A stretch of DNA of 64,000 bases from Chlorokybus atmophyticus. Taxonomy: Eukaryota; Streptophyta; Chlorokybophyceae; Chlorokybales; Chlorokybaceae. Every line of letters starts with the position of its first letter. Position 1 is the stretch's first letter. This document shows, in pieces, positions 12,508 to 24,650 of this stretch. The position numbers and the translations under genes are program-made. Below the pieces are notes generated by a model. The model saw only the letters and a list, made by a program, of their open reading frames with translations. It ran no database searches and was not told the DNA's origin. The DNA lies in contig RHPI01003369.1 in NCBI GenBank assembly GCA_009103225.1, positions 760,878 through 824,877 of the forward strand, given 5' to 3'.

Positions 12508-14632
12508 TCACTCCACATCTACAACTACAAGGCATGAACTGTTCGGGAGCTGCATGCACACGCGGTTGGCATACACCGCAGATCTGCACCTGGCTATGTC
12601 CCACTCCGCACCATAGAGTGGGTGAGGGGAGCAGACAACAACACCATCCTGTGTACAATTCAAGCAGCGCACTTTACCTGTGGCGCCATTGCACAGCAGC
12701 CACGTGTGTACCGACACCCACTCACCATCCTTCCACATCTGCATTTGATCGCTAAGTACATACGACACCATATGTCCACTAACTCTGCAATCAACACGTT
12801 TGCAGCAAGTTACATCGAGTTTCGTGATGCAAGTGGCATTATTCTCTCCAGAAAGTGAAGTGGACCTGGACCATAACTGGAACTGGCTGCGTATCTGAGA
12901 GTGGGTATAGGGTAACTGCACCGTGCGCAGTGATGTGACAATCACCGCCAAAGCCATGGGGAGCAATGCCAACTGGTTCAGCTCGTGTTCAAGACATATC
13001 AAATCCTTCACCTCGAGGAAGCACTCTTGGGTGGTGGTACTCAGCACGCTTATGATATTGTGATTTGTGTCATCGTTGCAGGCTGTGGCCACCTCAACAA
13101 CAGCGGCGTTTATCATGCCAGATGGCACGGGATGGCCCCTGGAATCCAAATGTACACTGAGTGGTAGAAAGTCACCAACATCAACTGCCAACTCCTTGTA
13201 TTCGTTCAGATCCATCCTCCAAAGCCCGAGTTTATGATGGACTTGATGGAAAAGCAACACTGTGTCGCCATGCACAGCCAACACAATAGACGAAGGAGTC
13301 TCATAGATCTGTAAACGTGCAGCACGTTGGATGTCCCACACCTCCACATGGTTGACCTCTGAACAGCTGAGCACAGCGACCAGGAGCAGCTCCCCATTCC
13401 AATAAAGGCGGACAATTGGTTTTGACCTGCCAACATCCTCACGGAGTCGCCCACACGCTATGCTTGAACAGCTGTCATCCAACAAGTTCCACACATGCAG
13501 CTCCAACTCCCCACCCCCACCCCAGCAGGCTGAAACCACGCAATCAGCGCCACAGAAACACACGTCCAAGACTCTTTTGTCTGCGTCCGACCGTGGTAGC
13601 AAAGTGCAACTTTCTGTTGGATGATGCTTGCGGTGCTGCTGCACATTGTCACCAGGGGATGAGTGCGCGGCGATGAAGACCGTGCGCCAATCAGTGAGCC
13701 AGCCAGGGTCTTGTCTGTGTCGCTCGGCGTAATCAGGGTAATCTCTCTCACAATACTTGCGCCAGAGGTTGTCTTGCTTGGATGTCGCCCTCCAGTGCCT
13801 GGAACGTAGTCAGGTATAAGATAGATGAACAATTGAGTAAATGAGTGAAAACACACCAGTATGAGACTGCGCTTGCGAACGCATGCAGTGTGAAGTCTGC
13901 ACGCACAGAAAGAAAATTGGTTTGCTGCTGGAAAGCTCCTTTATAAGGGCAAACTGACAGTATCGCATAGCATGAAAGGTATAACCCGACCAATTTCTTC
14001 ATTTTACACAATGACAGAACCAGAGAGGGCAGTTACATCCAACACGTTTGCGGTTGGATAAGTTTATGCATGGCCTGCAGGAGTCTGAAGATGCTGCCAG
14101 CACAGGAACCTCGGGCCGTTACCAACCTCATGCAATAGCAATGCTTGCTGTAAACTTACTTGCTTGGCAGTCGTCGACTTCCTCAACACACAAATGAGCT
14201 GGAAAGGCAATACACAAGACTAGAGCTGGAGAGGCGAAGACACAAGACACAATACACAACATGGATAAGCCAAGCACCGAACCAGACAATTGTTTACATG
14301 CATATAATACAAATCCATCAGCAGTCACGTCACCAATTCAAGCTGAGCGACTGTTAATTATTGTACGAAGAACTTTGACAGCAACCGACTCTGCATGCAA
14401 CAGCAGACGCGCCGTTTCACTCTCAGCCGCCACAGCAAGTCAGCAAGAACAGGCTGCCTGCTGCCTGCTGCCTGTTTGCTGCTGCTATCGCTTACCAGCA
14501 AACAGCGGACGCCGCCACAGCTTCCTGCCACCCCGCACGCTCCAGCACCAACTCCAGGAAGTCGGCGTGCAGCTGACCCCAGTCGACGCCGCCCACGCCG
14601 TCGCCATCACCGCCGCCGTCGCCGCCCTCCAT
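12508..14632 (-). CDS. F-box protein
   Basis: Two exons, 14632-14496 and 13798-12508, join in phase across a 697-base intron to give 475 residues. After a Gly/Asp-rich start, residues of about 15-75 form an F-box: FLELVLER, then AVAASAVCW-HWRATS, then DNLWRKYCERDYP, followed by WLTDWRTVFI, the order usual for F-box and F-box/WD proteins. F-box proteins bind SKP1 and bring substrates to an SCF ubiquitin ligase. The remaining 400 residues are rich in beta-type segments with W-x-(L/M) and HVWNLL or VEVWDI elements, suggesting a degenerate beta-propeller for substrate recognition; no canonical WD repeat set could be counted. The start ATG precedes the F-box directly and has no longer in-frame alternative. 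A missed intron near the 3' end (12640-12680) cannot be excluded. The target is unknown. Confidence 0.8.
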
Positions 14633-14882
14633 CGCCGCCCGCTACAAAACACAGCTATAGCACACTGCGTCTGTCACAGCTGCTTGGCTTTGCTTGGCTT
14701 CCTTATCGCTACTAGTAAACAGATGAGTAATCTGCTTGGTTGCATAGCTTGTATGCAGGCAACCACGAGCCTATCGAATGAATACATTACACGGTTGCCA
14801 ATTGGCGGTTGTGTAGTGTCCAACGCTACATTACTCAAACACAATCATACGGTGGGCTATACACGAGCAATGTCCTCAAGCG

Positions 14883-14924
14883 CTCCTTACGTGTACATGC
14901 TATCTATCATGTACACGTAAGGAG
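14883..14924. repeat. Perfect 17-bp hairpin at the end of the retrotransposon relic
   Basis: Arms 14883-14899 and 14908-14924 are perfect reverse complements (CTCCTTACGTGTACATG) around an eight-base loop. It sits immediately beyond the stop of the minus-strand relic frame at 14925-15475, where the 3' untranslated region of a non-LTR element would lie. It could be a 3' recognition structure for the reverse transcriptase, a terminator-like hairpin or an unrelated foldback. Confidence 0.85.
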
Positions 14925-15475
14925 GGGGCTGCATGCACTGCAGCTGTAGCCAGAGCCGTAATGGATGTGGCCTGCGCGCGCTGGAACGTGACAGATATGC
15001 GCTGGTGGAAGGCAGTCATAAAGCGTGATAGATACCGCATCTCCAACTCACGAGCATCCAATGCTCGGCGCACACAAGTGGCCAACAAGTCCATCAACGG
15101 GCGACCCATCCAACCATGCGACTCGATCGCCAACGGGATCAGTATGTCTGTCGGGACATGGTTCGAGTACTTGGAGCGCTTCTCTCGCTCCGCACTTTGT
15201 GCAGCTGAGCCTGCTAGGTAGTGGCTGCCGGTGATGGTGACATCGAGCAGCATGCGCGAGTCTCGACCCCGCTCCGAGGCAACGATGTCGATACAACGTC
15301 CCTGACGCTCACCCTCTCGGACAAGTAGTACCCCTGTTTGCTCGCAACGCACGGTGTAGCTCGCCTTCGCCTCCGCATAATGCCAGCAACAGCGTTGCGC
15401 ACAACATCGTGTGTCACAATGCGATGGTTGTGGCGCATACAAGATGCATATCACTAGTTGTTTCAATATCACAAC
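14925..15475 (-). mobile_element. Non-LTR retrotransposon C-terminal relic
   Basis: Two overlapping minus-strand frames together read like the end of a LINE-type polyprotein. One frame gives HRIVTHDVVRNAVAGIMR (about 15435-15380). After a frameshift the other gives CEQTGVLLVREGERQGRCIDI, then LLDVTITGSHY, then EKRSKYSNHVPTDILIPLAIESHGWMG, then MTAFHQRISVTFQRA. The order (RHD-type helix, Glu, x-D, DVT, KRxKY, then a P-(L/F)-x-x-E-x-x-G block, then RISVxxQR) matches the C-terminal, restriction-endonuclease-like tail of many non-LTR elements. The reverse transcriptase core is not visible, so this is a 5'-truncated, frame-shifted relic. Sequence up to about 16450 on the same strand may be further decayed parts. 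Confidence 0.7.
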
Positions 15476-15499
15476 AACTGCAAACCACTCAATTGCACT

Positions 15500-17490
15500 T
15501 CAGCAGCACGAGAACGCCCTTACATCAAGGTTCAAGTTGTTACATCATGTCTGATTTTGTGCACTCACAGCTGAGATGATGATGATGCCCCAGTGTGCTT
15601 CATAACGCAGCACAAGGGTGTCGTTGTTGTTGTGGTTGTTGTCGTCGCTTGCTATAGCGGGCACATCTGGTTGGACAGCCTTCGAACGACCGCGAGCAAC
15701 ATACATGCACATGTTGTGTACACAATCTGTCACAGTGTGGCACATGCAGTGTGCATTGTGTGAGGAAGTTACCAGGTGCCTTGTAACACTTAGAGTGCCA
15801 TCATGCAGCTTCAAAGGTCGTCCAAGGGTGCAACCAGATCTGCCTTCTTGTGGCTTGTGAATGCTAGTCTCAGCAGCAACGCCAACCTCATACATGCAAG
15901 CCCCTCTTGGTATTGACTAACAACATGAGGTTGTGCGCATGTCTGCGTCGCATACAACCATACTATCTCATACATGCATGCTCAAGTCCCCTGCACGCAT
16001 TCGGGTGTTGCACACAGATTTGGCTTGGCTTCACAGAGGCCTACGACGCACACCAGCAGCCAGTGCATCTCACACTTGTCACTGCTGCCTGCTGTGTTGC
16101 TTCCAAAAGACCCTCCCAATGCTATCCTGGTAACGTACATCATGCAAGTAGGCTTACTTGTCTGCCTGCGGCGCATCACATGAAGAGAAGAAGCCTGCTT
16201 TGCAATTGATTGCCGCTGAGCAAGCTTCCTCCTACCAACATGAAGGTCTGAAAAGTCTGTCTTGAACTGACACTGACAGACGCCCTGAGAAGCTGTATGC
16301 CGCTGTGTATGTGGTTGGTAATGTGGTTGGTAACGTGGATAGGAAAGGCATAACAGAGACGCTGACCCCGGAAGGAAGGGAGCGTGCATTTGAGATGCGG
16401 AGTCAAGAGGCTCAGCGCGGCTTCCAGCCAGGGGGAGTGCATTCGCAAGCACGCTGTTCAGGTAGCACTTCGTTGCTGACCACTGCAACACTAGTGCAAG
16501 GTCAAGGGCTTGACAACCGTTTTTGTCAGCAAGTATAATGTGTTTGTTGACAAACACATGTATAATGGAGCACCCCGTAAACACGGTGTGTTGGCACAAG
16601 GAATCGCAAAGAGCAGCGCAGTGAGTGACTTATGGGGTGGGGCTTTGCTGCTGCAATCCATTATCTCAAGTAGCTGGCAGTTGGAGAACCGGGCCTCTCA
16701 GGTGCTGTTGGCAACAAACCTGACTGCTGTCCGTGCTGTTGCGTTTGTAGCTCACGGGCGCTGATTCAACCTGAAGTTCATATTACAGCGACCTCGTCAT
16801 GGAGGTCGGCAAAGCGCAGTTGTACACAAAATGTGTCGATTGGTTGCAACTCGCACGGCACTTCTACAGCCAGCTTGCTCTTATCACCAGGTGCATAGTC
16901 AGCAAAGCTGCCTGCAGCACTGCACAGCAGCGGCTGTGTGCTGCCTGTCACATACTGTAGTACGCATGTACGACAAGCGCTAGCAGTCAACCAACATGTA
17001 TGCAAGCAGTGGCATGCCCGTTTGCATCACCTTGCGGTAGGACTCACCACTTATGCGACCAAAGAGAGGCATGCCAGCCTGGCTGAGCTTTTGCATGCGC
17101 ACAATTTGCTTGAAGTCTGCCTTGCGTGTAGCACTACCCAGGCGGCGTACAGAGGAGCATGGCTTCAGCTGTCAGTATTAGAAGTCGATGAACAAACTGC
17201 AGAGACGATGGTCATGCCAGTTTGACCAACAAACTGAGGCATTCATTACAGCACGCACAACATGCCCCTTTACAAGGCTGTACAGCGGTTGCCCCACCTG
17301 CATCCCGCAGCTACAAACCCTCAACAAACCCTGCAAAGGCTGAGAGCATCACTTCTCCAACATCGCAGCTGTGTTGCCTATCATACAGTTGCTGCTACCA
17401 TCAGTGACGTTGTAATGTTCATCCCAAAAGGCAGGAACATGAGACTTTCGTCCAACATCTGGACAGTCCTGCATTAATCTGAAGCTGCGC
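15500..17490. other. Mostly intergenic; possible further retroelement decay
   Basis: A minus-strand reading near 15700-15800 (CHTVTDCVHNMCMYV...VQPDVPAI) and another near 16400-16450 (SPWLEAALSLL) sit where the cysteine-rich and SxWL parts of a LINE C terminus would be expected, but stops and frame changes prevent a firm call. An imperfect hairpin lies at about 16523-16564 (TATAATGTGTTTG against CAAACACATGTATA). Nothing else is recognisable. Confidence 0.35.
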
Positions 17491-17493
17491 TGC

Positions 17494-20400
17494 TCACAGC
17501 CCAGCAGGAAACGTTTGCGGCACTTCTGCTTCCGGCATGTCGGACTCGCGCTCCATGGGTTCAACTGCACGAGTGTGCTCGTAGTAGATGAGGGCGTCAA
17601 ACTGCTTGGTCACGTGCCCGCGATAGTAGTGGCTCTGGCGTTCAGTCTTGGCCGCGTAGATGACACCGATGTAACGCATCAGCCGGTTCTCCTTCTTCAA
17701 CATCTTTGTCGCATCATTCTCGCTCCTCAAGTTCAGCCAGTAGGCCGGCAACCCAGCCTGCATGTCAATCACATCACCATAAGTGCATGACACTCTGCTG
17801 TATGACAGTGCTCAAAGACTACAAACTGAGCTGTCCTGATCTTTTTGGCATGGTACCAAGACAACATCCTCAGCATTCTTACCTGGTGGAGTAAATCTTC
17901 ATAGGAACCCTTCATTCCCAGGCGCACTTGCATGCGCTCTGGTGGGTCCCCCCACTCATGGGCTGCGGTCACTGTGCCAGTGTATGTGATCTGGAAGCAT
18001 ACCCTCAGGTCAATGAATGCTACACGAATGCACAGTATGCATTTGTCGAGTTCTGCCTTGAGGAAGCAGCAAGGATATAGCGTGAGACATACCTGGCCAA
18101 TGAGGTACGACTTGTTGGTACCAAGTTTTTCCCTCACTAGCTGGCCCAAGTTCAGCTCATTCCTAAAATGCATGAATGATCAAAGGGACCAATTGCACAA
18201 GCGGGAAACCTTATGCTGTTGTACAACTGATACGGTGTTCTTGAGGTGCTATGAAGCGGCTTGCATGTGCAGCAAAAAACAACAGCCAGCTAAGGACCTA
18301 AAGCATGCGCATACTGTATCCCAGGCAAGGGATACGTGCAGGTTGGACATGCATCATATCAATAATGATTACCTTGGAAATTTAGACATGTCTGTCGCGC
18401 GTGCATCACCAAGGTGTGACTTGTGCGCCCACACCACAACCTTTGTAGGATCCCGTCCAGCGCGCTTGCTATTCAAGTACTTGATCAAAGCCTGCACATG
18501 TATCAGTGTTTCAGCTGTCTTGCTGCCTACAAAGTGGGCGTAGCTGGCCCATGCATGCTGTTGACGCTAACTTACACCGAGTATCGTCATCATGTGCGTG
18601 TCTCGCACATTCCAGGATTGATCTTGCCCCAAGAACATTGACTTGTAGTACTTTTCTGCGTCTGCAGCGGCACAGGATTGACCACAAGGTTGATGCATGC
18701 AAGGCAGGCAGTGAAGCTATGTTCGCGTACCTGCCACAACTTGTGCATTCTGCACGGTGTAGAAGTAGTCGTCAGCAAGCTCATTCTTGTCGCTCGTTGA
18801 TGCATTCAGTAATTTGTCCTTGTTCTTCAGCAAGTCATTCAGTATTTTCCACACTTGCTTCTCGCAATTCGCATCACCTAGGCTTGCTGTCAAAACGAAA
18901 CACAATACATGTCAGTACAGTTATGTAGCATTCGCGGCACGTCATACTTGAATTTGTAACTTGCAGCATTGTAATCAGCATTGTAATCCTCAGTTGTAGC
19001 AGCAGTGCTCTTCATGACTCCGTACCTGCAAGGCCATACCTGCAGACCATCATGAGGCTCAGCACATTGCTGTGTACCGCAAGAAAAGTCTGCTACAACC
19101 AAGACTGTACCACTGCTCCGAGCGGAAGTTGTCAAAGCACTTGTAGCGTTCCCGGGCTTCCTCGTACAGGGCATGGTCCGTTTTGTGCAGAAAACGCAGG
19201 ACCTCTTGCATGGCTTCACGCATGCAGTACAGGTCCAGGCCTACATGCAATAATTGGGTGGAAGTCAGCGTACGCATCCCAGCATGGAGGTCGGCTTGGG
19301 CAGAAGTCCAGGCACGTGAATAAGTAGTGTATCCTCAGCAAGAGAAACTTACCGTACACACCCACTAGGTCATGACCATATGCGCCGCCACCATGCACTG
19401 TCAGCACAACAACACGTCAGGTTGACTTCAATGCAAAGCTACAAGACTCTAGTGATGAGTTGTTTCGAGCAACGGACGGTAACAGGGGGCTTAGTGCGCT
19501 ACTCATTCATGCCGACTTGCGATACATTGCACCACTATAAAACACACTGCAGTAAAGCTCTCATACTGCTTTGACAATAAGCACGGTCCAGCCAAACAAA
19601 TGCTGGGCACTCATTCCAATAATGATAATTGATTGTGATATGGACACATATGAAAGCACTGCACCACTACTCTAATGCTCGCCTTCACCACTTTGGGGCG
19701 TGCCCTCTGGTCCCGCAGGAGCGTCCTTCATGACCATGTTTCATGCATCATCAGCTTATATGCACACCAACATCACTCCAAGGTACGTAGCTACATGTGA
19801 TGTGCAGCTCGTTTTTTAGGCAAAAATCACTATCAGTTTGTGAAGTGTTGCATGCGGCATTATATACAAGATTCATAGGACATTTCTGTGCGCCTACATG
19901 ATACGCAGCATCGTTACCGTTCTCTGTTCTCCTTGTGCGCTCCGTTGGACCTCTCCAGCGGCTTCATTCTGTAGAATATCAACAGCACAATCACCAACAC
20001 GACAGTCTGGGACAACACCAGCAGCAGGCAAGTGGTGACCAGCCAAGCGCAACACCACACTGACCATCAACTTGAGTAAATCAGGTGTCACGGCACTGTG
20101 CAGTCTGTGCTTACCGTGCTGCTACGCTTTGCTGCCTCCTTCAAGAAAGTGTTGTACTCTCGCAGCCAGCCCGCAAAGTCCAAGACATCAGCATTGCGCC
20201 ACATCCATGTTGGAAACCGCCTGCTATGGGCAGTGCGCAGAATGCGCAACCGAATATGATGATGCAGTACAACTTGACAATGCGTACAGCTCCGTGTAGG
20301 CGGTGCATGCAGCACCTAATGCGATTTTGGTGCTGCATGCACATACTGAGACGAGCAGCACAACTGGATGCTGCTGGCAGCATATCACTGAGACACAGTT

Positions 20401-21212
20401 ATCAAAACAACTCTTCGACAATGTTGCACTCACTTGAACCCAGCCAAAGATTCTGTTGCCGTTTGAATCTCGTCGTCAACGCGGCGCACGAACCGGTTGA
20501 TCTGGTAAGCATCCGGCCAGTCTGCTTCCCAGGCAACTGCTCTGAAGCCATGCTCCTCAATCAAACGCCTGCATAAAGATTATTAGCTTGCACAGTACAG
20601 AACAGCAAGTGCAGAGAGGCAAGGCACAGTACTGCATGTCATCTCGCACAGTGCTGGAACTAACTGTTGTCAAACTGTGTGAGCCAGTAATTCTCCAACA
20701 ACCAACCAACCTTGTGATGAGTGCACGCTGGCGGTAGAAGTCATGTGTGCCGTGTGATCCATCCCCAATGAGCACCACTTGAGCGGTGGCAGCTTCTTTG
20801 ATCAGCTCGTCGTAGGCAGAGGCAGCACCGTCAAGCTGCGAGCCCTCTCAGGTTAACAGTTTGGCATGCCGGTTTCATTCAAATGATGTGTAGGTTGCAC
20901 GTGCATGACCTTCAGGCATGTGCCAACATAAGGAAAACAAGTCACCTGTACAGCGTGCTTGCGGATGGTGTCTCCCTCACTGGAAGAAGCAGCTCTCTCT
21001 ATGCCCCAGGAGACGGGCCTGGTCGGCGTTGGTGCTGGTGGCGCCGTCGGCGTGGCCGTCGTAGCCCTCCTCTCCGACATCGCCATCTTGGCAGGAGCAA
21101 CAGGCACTCTGCAAGCAGCAGGAGAAAACAGTCTAGCTTGCAGCAGCTGCTCCCTCAAGCTTTGTGGTTTGAGCCTGGTAACCCTTGCGCTCAAGCTCAC
21201 AGCCCTCAGCAT
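17494..21212 (-). CDS. Erythromycin-esterase-family protein, intact copy
   Basis: Fourteen exons join in phase: 21212-20946, 20835-20711, 20568-20434, 20220-20115, 19968-19918, 19725-19689, 19397-19353, 19240-19100, 18886-18731, 18661-18576, 18491-18373, 18162-18093, 17990-17883, 17757-17494 (569 residues; 527 if the ATG at 21086 is used). Family hallmarks appear in order: IGDGSHGTHDFYRQR (the catalytic-His region in Ere enzymes), [16 protein letters not shown] (conserved Glu), RFPTWMWRN, VVVWAHKSHLGDARATD (second conserved His), LNLGQLVREKLG, TYTGTVTAA-x-EWGDPPER and FDALIYYEHTRAVEP. Bacterial members hydrolyse the macrolide lactone; most homologues have no known substrate, so macrolide hydrolysis should not be assumed. 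The first 42 residues up to the second ATG are basic and could be an organelle transit peptide or 5' UTR; an AG acceptor just before 21110 allows either. The 51- and 37-base exons are the least certain. Confidence 0.85.
20303..20342. repeat. Intronic 14-bp perfect hairpin
   Basis: Arms 20303-20316 and 20329-20342 (GTGCATGCAGCACC and its exact complement) flank a 12-base loop in the intron between esterase exons 3 and 4. Both arms contain GCATGC. It is similar in kind to the hairpin in an intron of the broken copy at 8.2 kb, though the sequence differs. Confidence 0.8.
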
Positions 21213-21550
21213 CGCACGCACAAATCACATGCACCATGCTGTTCTTGTGCATTTCAATATACAGCATGCACAAGTGAGGGACCTCACCCCGTCAAGTCAC
21301 AGGTTTGAGGCTTGGGCTTTAAAGCTTACCTCAGCTGTGCTGCATGCAGGGCAACTGGCAGTCTGACAACAGCTGCTCAGCTGGTGCTCAGCAGCCCTGC
21401 CGCCATGCCTCCCGTTGTCGCCGCTGACAACATATCTATACCTGCCCTGCTTGCTGCTTGACAGCTGTCAGTGGTCCGTTATAGATGTGCACAATTTTGT
21501 ATTCAAACGTGAGCACCGTGATTTTACACCTGTGTGAAACACCGGGGGGG

Positions 21551-21698
21551 NNNNNNNNNNNNNNNNNNNNNNNNNNNNNNNNNNNNNNNNNNNNNNNNNN
21601 NNNNNNNNNNNNNNNNNNNNNNNNNNNNNNNNNNNNNNNNNNNNNNNNNNNNNNNNNNNNNNNNNNNNNNNNNNNNNNNNNNNNNNNNNNNNNNNNNN
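21551..21698. other. Assembly gap inside a poly-G tract
   Basis: A run of 148 N is flanked on both sides by G runs (CCGGGGGGG on the left, GGGGGG on the right). The true sequence is probably a long homopolymer like the poly-C tract at 42379. The real length is unknown, and open frames that cross it are meaningless. Confidence 0.9.
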
Positions 21699-21749
21699 GG
21701 GGGGACACGAGCAACAAAAATGCCATAAGACCTTTATGTTGCCAACATC

Positions 21750-23600
21750 ATGTTGATTATGGCAAACTGATTGTTTGTCAGTTGTTCAATATCAAGCAAG
21801 ATTAACATATTTTGTTACTTGTATGGGCATTGACATTGAACAAACTATACAAATGGCACACAGTATTCGACATCATTGCAATGTATGGCTAAGATTTATA
21901 CATATCTAAATAATGGATTGATGGCATGTGCATAACTTGGTGAATTGTACAGTTATGCTACATATAAGAAGATGTTGTCATGATATTCAGTTGTTTGCGT
22001 CTTGTGTGAAATAAGAGGCTTATGTGAATCGTCTAAATATGGCCATTGCATATGCAACAACTGGTGGAACTCTTGCATATATAAATGTCACACACCAATA
22101 GAGCCGCGCCGCCTGTGGTGCAAACATCATTGTTCTAGCTGTTGTTGAATTCATGCGATGCGTTATCATAACTCAAGTTGTAACAATTGGGGCCCAACCA
22201 CTAGGCTATGGTAGTAAAAGACACTACCATGAGTGAGGTCTGTCACAATTTATCCCAATTCGTATGCAAATACAACAACGGTGACCATGCAAGGTGTAGA
22301 TGCTTAGGTAGACTCCCTACATCCTCGGGGGGGTGCCAATGGAAAGCGGCTATACGTAACAGCAGAAGCTGCGTACAATGCATGACTGCATTATGTTAAC
22401 CCTAGCTTTTAGCCATCTATAGAAGAATCTGAAGCGTATAATAATAATAGTGTTATTGTACTCGCATTCAAGGTCACATACGGTATCTTTGTGAGTACAC
22501 CTGCACATATTGTGCATGGCACTGCATGAGCTCGAGGGTTGAGATATTTCGTGGGGTTGGGCATTCGTCGTGGTCATAGACATCGTCCTTGCCGTGCCTA
22601 CCTCGTGGTCTCTCACCTTAACCTCTTTCTGTCCCTCCTCCTCCTCCTCTTCTTGCGCCTGCAGGTACTACCGATGCTGGACGCTGTCGCAGCCGTCATG
22701 CCTCAGCACTGTGCACATAGCCCAGCCCCCTTAGCTTAATAGGTTGCTGTCTTATAACAAACAAATGTGCTTGCTTGGTTGGCTGTCTGCAACAGTGAAT
22801 TGGTTGAATGTATTTAAGCTGTTATACCCTACGAGCTTTGCTCCCTTTTGCATATGTTATGCACTTAAGGCACACTTCCTCATGTTATTGAGGTTTTCAA
22901 CAATAAGTTGTTCGGCTGTTGACCATGTTTGATGACGCAGTAACTATAGCGTGTAATCAATTAGCGTTACATGGTAGAGTGGATTAGTTAGAACGAGGGT
23001 GAGTAGTGGCGGCATGTCTTGGGGTATGGGGCCTGCCCCGACCTCGTACCGCAAAAAAACGCGACCAATCTAACCACTAACTGTGCTGTAATTGCACCGA
23101 ATCTCTAGCGATTTTGGGTTGCCGTTGGTAAGCAGCTGCCGCTGAGATAGTTTTCAGCATCTTTTACGCATCTTTGCAATGATTGGCCGTTTCGCTGCCT
23201 TTTTCAGCAACGGCTGTTGTCACCGTTGCGATCTCATTTGATCAATCTCATGCGTGACCATATGGTGGCCTAACAATGAAGATTTTCGTTTAGTTGAATC
23301 TTAGCGTTAAGGTGGTTTAGGTTAGCATTATTTTAATGGTTGTAACCTAGGCATTACTTATTGAATAACTTAGCACGTACCATGGCATAAACGTTACGTT
23401 GCATATTAAGTAATCTAAAGCTTAACTGCATGTTGCTAGCCATATTGCACCATATTGCACCATATTGCAGCATATGTGCTTGATTCTGCAACACATCAGA
23501 GATATCAACATGTATCAATGTATCTCCATATTTGTAAATATTGCTTCTGTAACACATAAAAATGATCAACATGCAGCCATAAGCGGCCACGTATGCAGAA
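21750..23600. other. AT-richer intergenic, no gene seen
   Basis: No coding family or exon chain is recognised. A 10-base unit (CATATTGCAC) is repeated three times in tandem at about 23441-23470. A CT-rich run lies at about 22630-22655. Confidence 0.4.
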
Positions 23601-23647
23601 CTGTGCTTAATTTTATATGTATTGGCATGCATTTGATCAATTAGATG

Positions 23648-23830
23648 TGCTTTGGACGGCCACGATCGTTTAAGCAGATTTAACGGTGTAAAGCTTGTAC
23701 TCGCCGCCTAGCCAATAAGAAGTCGGGCCGCACATATTGCCGCGCAGCCCGGTAGTCGCGGGTGCCGTGTGATGGCCCGACCAAAGCCGCACCACTACTT
23801 ATCGTATCTCCGCACGTAACGTGGCAGCAA
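23648..23830. repeat. Direct repeat R1 flanking the AT-rich island
   Basis: Shares ordered blocks with 24409-24650: GCTTTGGACGGCC, GCCGCCTAGCCAAT, then GCGCAGCCCGG-x-AGTCGCGGGTGCCGT, then AGCCGCACC and TATCTC. The spacing between copies is about 760 bases. The ends are approximate. Confidence 0.75.
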
Positions 23831-23929
23831 CGTTAGTACTTATTGTATTATCTTAATACATGTGAGACATGTTCAGATCATATAAGCCATGTGAAACCAT
23901 ACGCCGCCAACTGTGCACCATGTTGTCCT

Positions 23930-24081
23930 CATTTTTGGCAATTATTATATACATAATTAGATATATCTATATTATATATAGATATTGTATATATATATAC
24001 ATATTATATATATATATTATGTATTTGATACATATATATATGATGTAAAGATGACATAAATTATAGATATAATGCATGTAA

Positions 24082-24112
<31 letters not shown>

Positions 24113-24380
24113 CGTATTTACCATAATATAATATTATATGCATATAATATGCATAAAGCTATGTATCATAATATACTATATATATATATCTCTCATGCAT
24201 ATATAACGTAATATATGAATGATATAAGATTACTCATATATATGTGCGCATATATTATATATAATTGCACTTATGATACATGTACACATGTTTATTCCTA
24301 TTAATGGCATTAAATCATATGTAGGCATAATTGCATATAGTTATCAAGATCATCAAATGAAATATATGTCGTTCGCATAT
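23930..24380. other. AT-rich island of TATATA runs
   Basis: About 450 bases almost entirely of A and T, with many TATATA and ATATAT runs, in a genome segment that is otherwise near balanced or GC-rich. It has no coding capacity and lies between two GC-rich direct repeats. It could be a replication origin, a scaffold attachment site, part of a satellite monomer or the inside of a decayed small element. Confidence 0.7.
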
Positions 24381-24408
24381 ATTTTGAGCAGTTGCATGGC
24401 ATGGGGAT

Positions 24409-24650
24409 GAGCTTTGGACGGCCCAAATTTGTTTTGACAGATCGAACGGATAGTTAATTATTGCCGCCTAGCCAATGAGAGGCAGGCGGGCCGCGCTTAC
24501 CGCGCAGCCCGGCAGTCGCGGGTGCCGTATGTCACGGGGCCGTGGTGCGTGGTGCGCGTGTAATGTGTCTTGTGCCCTAATGCCGGCCGGCCGGCCGGCC
24601 GGCCCAATCACACGCCTAATCAGCCGCACCGCTAGTTTGTATCTCGATTA
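24409..24650. repeat. Direct repeat R2 flanking the AT-rich island
   Basis: Second copy of the repeat at 23648-23830, in the same orientation. It contains an extra segment with a (GGCC)n run at about 24582-24603 before the shared AGCCGCACC block. Divergence from R1 is considerable, so the pair is not a fresh duplication. Confidence 0.75.

Noticed and set aside
14261-14920. 219-codon plus-strand frame
   Set aside because: It is antisense to the first F-box exon and its intron; no domain or splice support.
15982-16599. 205-codon minus-strand frame near the retroelement relic
   Set aside because: Only weak resemblance to LINE C-terminal motifs in mixed frames; not strong enough to call as coding.
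17494-21212. Idea that the esterase gene is bacterial contamination
   Set aside because: Thirteen phase-compatible spliceosomal introns interrupt it, and decayed copies lie nearby.
21436-21805. Open frames crossing the N gap
   Set aside because: The translated part is unknown sequence and the flanks are too short to support a gene.
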